64,000 nucleotides of DNA, taken from NCBI GenBank assembly GCA_016794625.1, contig JAEUGY010000016.1, forward strand, positions 106,186 to 170,185, given 5' to 3'. The notes under the pieces were generated by a model. That model worked only from the letters and a program-made list of their open reading frames with translations, was not told where the DNA came from and did not search any database. Below, in pieces: positions 42,429 to 49,066 of the stretch. This DNA comes from Opitutaceae bacterium (GTDB taxonomy: Bacteria > Verrucomicrobiota > Verrucomicrobiia > Opitutales > Opitutaceae). The first letter of the stretch is position 1. Every line of letters starts with the position of its first letter. The position numbers and the translations under genes were made by a program.

Positions 42429-43952
42429 ATGTCCGCCTTTCTTGAATTCCATCGCATCGGGAAGCGGTTCCCGGGCGTGCAGGCGCTCGACGACGTCAGT
42501 TTCTCGATCGAGCGCGGCTCGTGTCACGCCCTGATCGGCGAAAACGGCGCCGGCAAGAGCACGCTCGGCAAGATCCTCGCCGGTATCTATCAGCCGGATG
42601 CGGGCGAGATCCGGCTGGAGGGGCGGGCCATCGCGCCCGCCTCGCCGCTGGAGGCGCGGCAGCTGGGCATCGCCATGGTCCACCAGGAGCTGGCGTTCTG
42701 CCCCAATCTCAGCGTGGCGGAGAATCTTTGCCTCGGCGACCTGCCGCGCGGTCGCGCGGGCTGGGTTGATCGTCCGGCCCTGCGTGCCCGGGCCCGGACC
42801 ATGCTGGCGGCGGTCGGGGCGGACCTCGATCCGGACCGGCTGATCGGCAGCCTCACGACCGGCCTGGAACAGCTGGTCCAGATCGCCGCCGCGGTCGGCA
42901 CCGGCGCGCGGCTCATCGTCATGGATGAGCCGTCGAGCTCCCTTTCCGCCGGCGAAACGCGGGAGCTGTTCCGGCTGGTGCGGGAGTTGCGCGACCGCGG
43001 CATCACGCTCGTTTATGTTTCGCACCGGATGGAGGAGTTGTTTGCCCTGTGCGACACCATCACGGTGCTGCGCGATGGGCGTCATGTGGCGACCGAGCGC
43101 ATCGCCGAGACCAGGCCACAGCGGGTAGTGAGCCAGATGATCGGCCGCGAGCTGCGCGTGCAGACGCCCGTCCACCTCACCCGCGAACCCGGCGCGGTGC
43201 AGCTCAGCGTGCGCGGGCTCGGCTCGCCGGGTGTGTTTTCCGGCATCGACCTGGACCTGCGCGCCGGCGAAATCGTCGGACTCGCCGGACTCGTCGGCGC
43301 CGGCCGGAGCGAGACCTTGCAGGCCATTTTCGGACTCGATCCCCACGCCACCGGCGAGATCCGCGTCAAGGGCCAGCCGCTGCCCGTGGGCTCGGTCACC
43401 GCCGCGCTGCACGCGCGGCTCGGGCTGGTGCCGGAGGACCGGAAGCGCCAGGGGCTGGTGCTCGGACTCAGCTGTCGCGAAAACACCACGCTCGCCGCCC
43501 TGCCCGGTCTGACCCGCTTCGGCTGGGTGCACCGCCGGCGCGAACGCACCCTTGCCCAGCACTACGCCACGCAACTCCGGGTCAAGACCCCGACGATCGA
43601 GACGATCATCGGCGGCCTCAGCGGCGGCAACCAGCAGAAGGTGGCGCTGGCCAAGTGGCTGGCGCGCGACTGCGACGTCCTGCTCGTCGACGAACCGACC
43701 CGCGGGGTCGATGTCGGCGCCAAGGCCGAGATTTATCCCCTGCTCGACGAACTCGCCTGCCAGGGCAAAGCCATCCTCGTCGTTTCCTCCGAGCTGCCCG
43801 AGTTGATCGGATTGTGCCGCCGCATCCTCGTCATGCGCGCCGGCCGCCTCGTCGGCGAAGTCCCGCACACCGCCGCCACCGAGGCCACGCTCATGCGCCT
43901 CATGGCCGGCGTCGTCGAAGAAGAGAGGCCAGCCCGGGACGGGCTGGAATGA
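42429..43952 (+). CDS. Sugar ABC transporter ATP-binding protein (two ABC domains)
   Basis: A 507-residue RbsA/MglA-type protein with two ABC modules. The first has Walker A GENGAGKST (about residues 38-46) and Walker B LIVMDEPSSSL. The second has the usual degenerate Walker A (LVGAGRSE), then LSGGNQQKVALAKWLA and Walker B VLLVDEPTRGVD. It powers import through the upstream permease. The final residues and the stop (ERPARDGLE, then TGA) lie in a repeat containing CCAGCCCGGGACGGGCTGG followed by GAATGACGAATTCC. The gene starts 56 bases after the binding-protein gene. Confidence 0.93.
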   Translation: MSAFLEFHRIGKRFPGVQALDDVSFSIERGSCHALIGENGAGKSTLGKILAGIYQPDAGEIRLEGRAIAPASPLEARQLGIAMVHQELAFCPNLSVAENLCLGDLPRGRAGWVDRPALRARARTMLAAVGADLDPDRLIGSLTTGLEQLVQIAAAVGTGARLIVMDEPSSSLSAGETRELFRLVRELRDRGITLVYVSHRMEELFALCDTITVLRDGRHVATERIAETRPQRVVSQMIGRELRVQTPVHLTREPGAVQLSVRGLGSPGVFSGIDLDLRAGEIVGLAGLVGAGRSETLQAIFGLDPHATGEIRVKGQPLPVGSVTAALHARLGLVPEDRKRQGLVLGLSCRENTTLAALPGLTRFGWVHRRRERTLAQHYATQLRVKTPTIETIIGGLSGGNQQKVALAKWLARDCDVLLVDEPTRGVDVGAKAEIYPLLDELACQGKAILVVSSELPELIGLCRRILVMRAGRLVGEVPHTAATEATLMRLMAGVVEEERPARDGLE

Positions 43953-44320
43953 CGAATTCCGAATGACGAATGACGAATGGGCCCGCCCTGCGGGCGGGAA
44001 GTGCGAAGAGTGAAGTGCGAAACCATTGTAGGGCCGCCCCTTGCGGGCGCGCCTGCGCCGACGGAGCGGCGCCCTCCAGGAGTGCACCCTGCGGATCTCC
44101 CGTTGGAGGTGGCCTCGCTGAGGCCGCGACGGGACCCTCGGTCCCGCCTCCGTCCTCCGTATGCTTCACGCGACGCCAACCCCCGCGGGGTCGTCGACCC
44201 CACCTCCATCGGACGCTCCCGATCCCGCCGACCCCTTCAGCATTAAAAATTCAGCGTTCAGCGTTCAACGTTCCTCCCCCCGTTGTAGGCGGCCTCGCTG
44301 AGGCCGCGCTTGCTCTGTGG
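43953..44320. repeat. Intergenic repeat block after the sugar transporter
   Basis: No gene seen. A GAATGAC-type array (43948-43980), AAGTGCGAAGAGTGAAGTGCG (43999-44019), TAGGGCCGCCCCTTGCGGGCG (44030-44050), CGCCGACGGAGCGGCGCCCTC (44056-44076), a full hairpin element (44100-44212), a TTCAGCATTAAAAATTCAGC array (44236-44273) and a truncated hairpin element (44280-44308) follow one another. Confidence 0.88.
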
Positions 44321-44820
44321 TTCAACGTCCGGCGATCGGAGATTTGACCACGGAGTGCACGGACTACACGGAGTGGCGAACCGGAAGTGCGTGAAATCTG
44401 AGGTCCGGCCCCACTCTGTGCATTCCGTGCATTCTGTGGTTCAACGTCCGGCGATCAGAGATTTGACCACGGAGTGCACAGAAAACACAGAGTGACGAAC
44501 CGGTCGTGGCTGGAATCCAAGGTCAGGCCGCACTCCGTGCAATCCGTGCATTCTGTGGTTCAACGTCCGGCGATCGGAGATCTGACCACGGAGTGCACAG
44601 AAAACACAGAGTGACGAACCGGAAGTGCGTGAAATCCAAGGTCCGGCTCCACTCTGTGCATTCCGTGCAATCTGTGGTTCAACGTCCGGCGATCAGAGAT
44701 TTGACCACGGAGTGCACAGAAAACACAGAATGACGAACCGGAAGTGCGTGGAATCAAAGGTCCGGCCCCACTCTGTGCAATCCGTGCACTCTGTGGTTCA
44801 ACGTCCGGCGATCGGAGACC
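44321..44820 (+). repeat. 119-bp tandem repeat, four full units
   Basis: TTCAACGTCCGGCGATC occurs at 44321, 44440, 44559, 44678 and 44797, exactly 119 bases apart, giving four complete units and a partial fifth. Each unit contains CCACGGAGTGCACAGAAAAC and, about 80 bases later, a near-complementary arm ending GTGCAATCTGTGG, so each unit can fold into a long imperfect hairpin. Copies differ at scattered bases. The short frames inside are not in phase with the 119-base period and are not genes. Confidence 0.92.
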
Positions 44821-44871
44821 TGATCCGTTCGAATAGAAAAGTCTATCCGGACAGATGGGCTATGCCTTGGG

Positions 44872-45780
44872 TTAAGAGTGAAGTCCCTGTTTCGCTACAA
44901 AGCTCTCACCCGCGATCTCCAGCCAGTGGGCGACGGTGGGTGTCGGAGCGGGCCCCCGCCAAAGGGCGTGGACCGCGAGTCGGGGAGGGGCGGGACGCAG
45001 GGGTCGCACCACGAGGGTGCGTGGCAGGAGGTCGGCCAGGAGCAGGCTGCAGGGCGCGATGCCCAAGCCGGCCTGCACGAGCCAGAGGAGGCCGGGAAAG
45101 TCCTCGGCTCCGGGGTGGGGCACCAGCGGCACGGCCCGGCGGGTGGCGAGGTCGAGCAGCATACGTCCGAAATGGGGATTGCCCTTGAGCAGGAGCAGGC
45201 GGCTCCCCGCCAGTGCGGTCAGGGCCAGTCGTTCTCCCTCGGCCCGTGGGTCGTCCCGGCGCAGCACCACGCCCTGCTCCTCTCCAAAGAGCCGGCGCTC
45301 CTTCAGCCCGGCCTTGGCAGCCGCGTGCGCGGGCCGGCCGATGACGAGGTCGAGCTCGCCCGCCGCGAGCGCGGCCACGAGGGGCTCCTGGCTGTCCTGG
45401 CGAATCGACACCTCCACCGCCGGCCAGGCCTCGACGAAGCGGCGGAAACTCTCCGCGACCGCCGCCGTGGCCGCCGGCGGGATCAGGCCGAGGCGGAGGC
45501 GGCCGGACTCCCCGCGCTGCGCCCGCGCCGCCAGTCCCGGCAGGGTCTGCGCCTGCTCGACCAGGCGTCTCGCTTCGGGGAGCAGCGCCGCACCTGCCGC
45601 GGTCAAACCGTGGATTTTGTTCGAACGTTCAAGGAGTCGGGCCCCGACCGCCTCCTCCAGTTGCTGCAACTGCGTGGTCAGCGCGGGCTGCGCGAGTTTC
45701 AGGCGGTGGGCCGCTCGCGAAAGATGCAGCTCTTCCGCCACCGCCACAAAGGAACGCAGCCAGCGTAGTTCAAGGTTCAT
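44872..45780 (-). CDS. LysR-family transcriptional regulator
   Basis: A 302-residue protein. ATG 45780 starts at MNLELRWLRSFVAVAEELH; an in-frame ATG 30 bases upstream adds ten unusual residues. The winged helix-turn-helix is clear (LSRAAHRLKLAQPALTTQLQ), followed by a type-2 periplasmic-binding effector domain (RLRLGLIPPAATAAVAES, LDLVIGRPAHAAAK, GLGIAPCSLLLADLL). It is divergent from a DJ-1/PfpI gene with 84 bases between starts, so it probably controls that operon. The effector is unknown; the pair of targets suggests an electrophile or oxidant. Confidence 0.9.
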   Translation of the reverse strand: MNLELRWLRSFVAVAEELHLSRAAHRLKLAQPALTTQLQQLEEAVGARLLERSNKIHGLTAAGAALLPEARRLVEQAQTLPGLAARAQRGESGRLRLGLIPPAATAAVAESFRRFVEAWPAVEVSIRQDSQEPLVAALAAGELDLVIGRPAHAAAKAGLKERRLFGEEQGVVLRRDDPRAEGERLALTALAGSRLLLLKGNPHFGRMLLDLATRRAVPLVPHPGAEDFPGLLWLVQAGLGIAPCSLLLADLLPRTLVVRPLRPAPPRLAVHALWRGPAPTPTVAHWLEIAGESFVAKQGLHS

Positions 45781-45864
45781 GTCGTTCTCATCATCGGAGA
45801 TTACGATCATCGCAATCGTTTCATTCGATTTCTGTTATCATGGGTTCCATGGCAGACTGTCCTC

Positions 45865-46575
45865 ATGTCGTCCCGCCACCTGCTCGTCGTCGTCGCCAAC
45901 CCGGCCGTCTCCACCACCCTTGGCTGGCCGGTGGGTTTTTGGGCCTCGGAATTGATCCATCCGTATCACGCCTTTGTCACCGCCGGGCATCGGGTGACCA
46001 TCGCCAGTCCGGCTGGCGGACGGGTGGAACTCGACGCCTACAGCGATCCGCGTGATCCGTCGGGTTACTCGAAGGACGACAGGCTGTCGCTCGACTACCT
46101 GGGTCGGGGCGACTTCACCGCGTTGCTCGGGGCCACGCCTGCCCTGGGCTCGCTGGATCCGTCGCGGTTCGACGCGATCCTCGTGGCGGGCGGGCAGTCG
46201 CCCATGTTCACCTTCCGCGGCAACGCGACCCTGCTCAGGGCGTTTCGGTCATTTCTCGACGCCGGCAAACCCGCCGCCGCGCTCTGCCACGGCACGTGTC
46301 TGTTGCTCGATTTGAAGAACGCCGATGGCAGCCCTTACCTTCGGGGACGCCGGATGACGGGTTTCGCCAACAGCGAGGAGGACTTCGCCGACCGCGCGGT
46401 CGGGCGGCAGGTGATGCCCTTCCGCATCGAGGATGAAGCGCGGGCGCTGGGGGCGGACTTCGTCGCCGGCCCGGCCTTTGCTCCGCACGCCCTGCGCGAT
46501 GGTCTCTTGATCACCGGCCAGCAGCAGCACAGCGGCGAGGCGACTGCACGGCTGGTGCTTGCCGCTCTGGCGTGA
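45865..46575 (+). CDS. DJ-1/PfpI-superfamily protein (Hsp31-like)
   Basis: A 236-residue cytoplasmic protein. The N-terminal strand LLVVVANPAVSTTLGW and FWASELIHPYHAF include the conserved Glu that activates the nucleophile. HRVTIASPAGG follows, and the nucleophile elbow ALCHGTCLLL contains the reactive Cys (about residue 140). Relatives act as glyoxalase III, deglycases or chaperones. The LysR neighbour and a following dinucleotide-binding reductase suggest protection against reactive carbonyls, which is inference. It lies 73 bases before that reductase gene. Confidence 0.85.
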   Translation: MSSRHLLVVVANPAVSTTLGWPVGFWASELIHPYHAFVTAGHRVTIASPAGGRVELDAYSDPRDPSGYSKDDRLSLDYLGRGDFTALLGATPALGSLDPSRFDAILVAGGQSPMFTFRGNATLLRAFRSFLDAGKPAAALCHGTCLLLDLKNADGSPYLRGRRMTGFANSEEDFADRAVGRQVMPFRIEDEARALGADFVAGPAFAPHALRDGLLITGQQQHSGEATARLVLAALA

Positions 46576-46648
46576 AGGGATCCGCCGGGATGTGGCGGAC
46601 CGCTTGTCTTCCGTTCGTTCTCTCCTCTTCTTTTCCAATCCGAATCCG

Positions 46649-47314
46649 ATGAAACTCGCCTTCTTGGGTAGTGGCCAGGTGGGTGGCGCGCTCGCCGCCC
46701 GACTCGCTGCCTGCGGACATGAGGTCACGCTCGCGGCCCGCGACCTCCGCTCCGCCTCCGTCGAAGCCGCCCGACAGCGTGAACCCCGGCTGCGCGCCCT
46801 CGACCCGCTCGCCGCCGTCACCGCGGCGGAGGTGGTCTTCCTCGCCACTCCCTATGCCGCCGCCGAATCCGCAGTGCGCGCCGTCGCGTCAGCGTTGGAG
46901 GGCAAAGTGCTGGTGGACTGTACCAATCCGGTCGGCCCCGGCCTGACCCATGGCCTGGCCAGCACGCGCAGTGGTTCGGAGGTGTTGCAGGCCGCGGTCC
47001 CGGCCGCCCGGGTGGTGAAGGCATTTACGATCTACGGTTTCGAGAATTTCGAGCACAGCAGCTACCCCGGCTACGGCGAGTTGAAGCCGGCGATGCTGCT
47101 CGCGGGCGACGACCCCGCGGCGAAGCAGGTGGTGGGACAGCTCTGCAGCGACCTCGGTTGGGAGCCGGTCGACACCGGTCCGCTTGGATCCAGCCTGCAC
47201 CTCGAGCACCTCACCCTGCTTTGGATCAAGATGGCCCGCGTCCAAGGCCACGGCCCCGACTTCGTCTGGGCCCGCCTCCGCCGCGCCGGAGGGCGAGGGA
47301 CAGGCCAGCCCTGA
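46649..47314 (+). CDS. Dinucleotide-binding oxidoreductase, NADPH-dependent F420 reductase-like
   Basis: A 221-residue protein from ATG 46649 (MKLAFLGSGQVGGALA, a GxGxxG Rossmann loop). FLATPYAAAESAVRAV, VLVDCTNPVGPG and VVKAFTIYGFENFEHSSYPG follow the pattern of the F420/NADP reductase-like family. The enzyme probably uses NADP(H); whether a deazaflavin is involved is unknown. Its last residues and the stop (GRGTGQP, TGA) fall in the CCAGCCCTGAGGGCTGG module. It forms an operon with the DJ-1/PfpI gene under the divergent LysR regulator. Confidence 0.82.
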   Translation: MKLAFLGSGQVGGALAARLAACGHEVTLAARDLRSASVEAARQREPRLRALDPLAAVTAAEVVFLATPYAAAESAVRAVASALEGKVLVDCTNPVGPGLTHGLASTRSGSEVLQAAVPAARVVKAFTIYGFENFEHSSYPGYGELKPAMLLAGDDPAAKQVVGQLCSDLGWEPVDTGPLGSSLHLEHLTLLWIKMARVQGHGPDFVWARLRRAGGRGTGQP

Positions 47315-47686
47315 GGGCTGGAATGACGAATGACGAATTCCGAATGACGAATGGGCCCGCCCGGGGGGCGGGAAGTGCGAAGGGCGAAGAGTGAAGTGCG
47401 AAACGCCTGAAACAGAAGTGGATAGTATGTCTTGGTAGCACCGTCCGCACTTCAGCGTTAAAAATTCAGCGTTCAACGTTCCTCCCACCGTTGGAGGCGG
47501 CCTCGCCGAGGCCGCACGATTTTTAAGGGACGCCCCACGTCCCTTCCTTAAATGGGATCGAGGCTCCCCTGGAGGGCAGCATGCCCTGAGCCCGTCGAAG
47601 GGCGTCGCTCCGTCGACGCCGGGGAACGGTTGACCGCGTCACTGCGCCCGTCCGTTGTGTTTTCCGCGACGCGCCACCGGCGCCGA
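47315..47686. repeat. Intergenic repeat block before the MITE
   Basis: No gene seen. A CCAGCCCTGAGGGCTGG hairpin (47303-47319), GAATGAC array (47320-47353), AAGTGCGAA array (47371-47402), GGATAGTATGTCTTGGTAGC (47421-47440), TTCAGCGTT array (47450-47483) and a truncated hairpin element (47490-47515) follow. Then comes GGGCGTCGCTCCGTCGACGCC (47600-47620) and the left half of a GCGCCGACGGA module split by the insertion at 47691. Confidence 0.85.
47497..47524 (+). terminator. Probable intrinsic terminator from truncated hairpin element
   Basis: A perfect 8-bp stem GCGGCCTC/GAGGCCGC with a 3-base loop, four bases, then five T. It lies downstream of the DJ-1/reductase operon, about 180 bases after the last stop. 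It is made from the left part of the recurring hairpin module. Confidence 0.55.
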
Positions 47687-47833
47687 CGGAGAGGCTGTCT
47701 CGCAACCTCAGCACTAACCTCGTATAGCTCATTATACCAAGCCGAGTCGTCGCAAGAATTCATATACGCGTCTCCAGAGGGCCTTCGTTTTACAATTTAG
47801 CAAGGGGCGGCAGGTTGTGAGACAGCCTCCGGA
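47687..47833. mobile_element. 139-bp MITE-like element with 4-bp target duplication
   Basis: GAGGCTGTCTCGCAACCT (47691-47708) and AGGTTGTGAGACAGCCTC (47812-47829) are 18-bp inverted ends with one mismatch. Flanking CGGA copies (47687-47690 and 47830-47833) are a 4-bp target duplication. Removing the 139 bp plus one CGGA restores a perfect GCCGACGGAGCGGCGCCCTCC repeat module seen elsewhere in the window. The interior is richer in A and T than its surroundings and has no gene. The parent transposon family is not identified. Confidence 0.88.
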
Positions 47834-48089
47834 GCGGCGCCCTCCAGGAGAGCACCCTGCGCGGGTGCCCGTTGGAGGTGGCCTCGCGGAGGCCGCGTCG
47901 GGACCCCTGGTCCCGCCTCCGTCCTCCGTATTCTTCACGCGACGCCAACCCCCGCGGGGTCATGACCCCACCTCCATCGGACGCCTACGGGGTTTATCCT
48001 GCCGCTCCGTACTTCAGCATTAAAAATTCAGCGTTCAGCGTTCAGCGTTCAACGTTCCTCCCCCCCCTCCCCTCCCTCCTCCTCGCCGC
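47834..48089. repeat. Intergenic repeat block after the MITE
   Basis: No gene seen. The right half of the split GCGCCGACGGAGCGGCGCC module, a GAGAGCACCCTGCGCGGGTGC module (47849-47869), a full hairpin element (47869-47980; central hairpin shortened to GTCATGACCCC), a linker CCTACGGGGTTTATCCTGCCG and a TTCAGCATTAAAAATTCAGC array (48012-48058) lie here. Confidence 0.85.
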
Positions 48090-48977
48090 TCACCCTTTCT
48101 GCCGCTGGCGGTAGGCGCGGGGGGAGCAGCCCATCACCCGGCGGAAACAGCGGGTGAAGTAATACGAATCCGAATACCCAACCCGCTCCGCCACGTCGCG
48201 CACGGGCAGGGTGCTGGTGTCGAGCAGGCGGCAGGCGTGCTGCACGCGGAGGCGGATGAGGAAATCGATGGGCGCGAAGCCGGTGTGGTGACGAAACAGC
48301 GTGGAATAGTGGGTCACCGACACCCCCGCCGCCGTCGCGAGCTCGACGAGGCGCCGTGGGCGCTGCCAGTCGCGGCGCAACGCCTCGGCCGACGCGAGCA
48401 CGCGGTCCCGCGCGGAGCGGGAATCCGTCGGCGCGATCGCGAGCTGGGCCGCCTCGGACAGGGATCGGCGGAGGGCCGCGGCCGCCGCCACTTGCTGGCG
48501 GAGGGAGAATCCGCGCTCGATCGCCGCATAGACGCGGTCGAGCGCGATCTCCTCCAGGCGGTCGACGGGCAGGCGGATCGTGGCTTCCCGCGCGGTGGCT
48601 CCCAGGTCGAGCAGCCGGGCCCACGCCGGTACTTCGTCCCCGGTGAAATGCGCCCAGGCGATGGTCCAGGGGTCTTCCGCCGCCCCGTACGCATGGGCGC
48701 GTCCGGCCGGGAGCCAGACGAGGTCGCCCGGCCCGACGGCGCAGGTCTCCTCGCCGAGGCGGTACCAGCCGGCGCCGCGGAGGCAGAGGATCACGAGGGT
48801 GGTGGGGGCACCGGTCTCGCGCTCGATTCGGTGGTGTCGCGCCGCCGGAAAATAGCCGGCATCGGTCACCTGCAGGCCGCGGAGGAGGGGCTGGGCGCGC
48901 GCCGCCGCGCGCAGGGGATCGGGTACGACCACCATGTGCTGTCCGGTGAAACCGTGGCGCACGGGGTCGCGGGGCAT
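48090..48977 (-). CDS. AraC-family regulator of the DUF5107/GH2 locus
   Basis: A 295-residue protein. The N-terminal cupin-type sensing domain shows TTLVILCLRGAGWYRLG and PGDLVWLPAGRAHAYGA. The C-terminal double helix-turn-helix domain includes RLVELATAAGVSVTHYSTLF and VRDVAERVGYSDSYYFTRCF, then RVMGCSPRAYR. It is divergent from the DUF5107 gene with 89 bases between starts, a typical layout for sugar-responsive control. A pair of 11-bp direct repeats in the gap may be its binding sites. Confidence 0.9.
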   Translation of the reverse strand: MPRDPVRHGFTGQHMVVVPDPLRAAARAQPLLRGLQVTDAGYFPAARHHRIERETGAPTTLVILCLRGAGWYRLGEETCAVGPGDLVWLPAGRAHAYGAAEDPWTIAWAHFTGDEVPAWARLLDLGATAREATIRLPVDRLEEIALDRVYAAIERGFSLRQQVAAAAALRRSLSEAAQLAIAPTDSRSARDRVLASAEALRRDWQRPRRLVELATAAGVSVTHYSTLFRHHTGFAPIDFLIRLRVQHACRLLDTSTLPVRDVAERVGYSDSYYFTRCFRRVMGCSPRAYRQRQKG

Positions 48978-48981
48978 AAAG

Positions 48982-49048
48982 TGTAAGATCGTGCAGGTTT
49001 TTCCGCTGTCGATCCATTTGTTTTCGACCTCGGTGGCTGTAAGATCGT
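48982..49048. promoter_or_regulatory. Direct repeats in the AraC/DUF5107 intergenic region
   Basis: TGTAAGATCGT occurs at 48982-48992 and again at 49038-49048, with starts 56 bases apart in the same orientation. AraC-type proteins often bind pairs of direct half-sites in divergent promoters. No clear -35/-10 boxes were recognised. Confidence 0.5.
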
Positions 49049-49066
49049 CGAACCCTCTTCGTCCCG

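Noticed and set aside
44310..44733. Short frames inside the 119-bp tandem repeats
   Set aside because: The repeat period is not a multiple of three, so frames shift between units; no start signals and no conserved protein.
44321..44820. CRISPR array
   Set aside because: The whole 119-base unit repeats with no variable spacers of constant length, and there are no cas genes nearby.
47687..47833. A complete insertion sequence
   Set aside because: Only 139 bp between inverted ends and no transposase frame, so it is a non-autonomous element.
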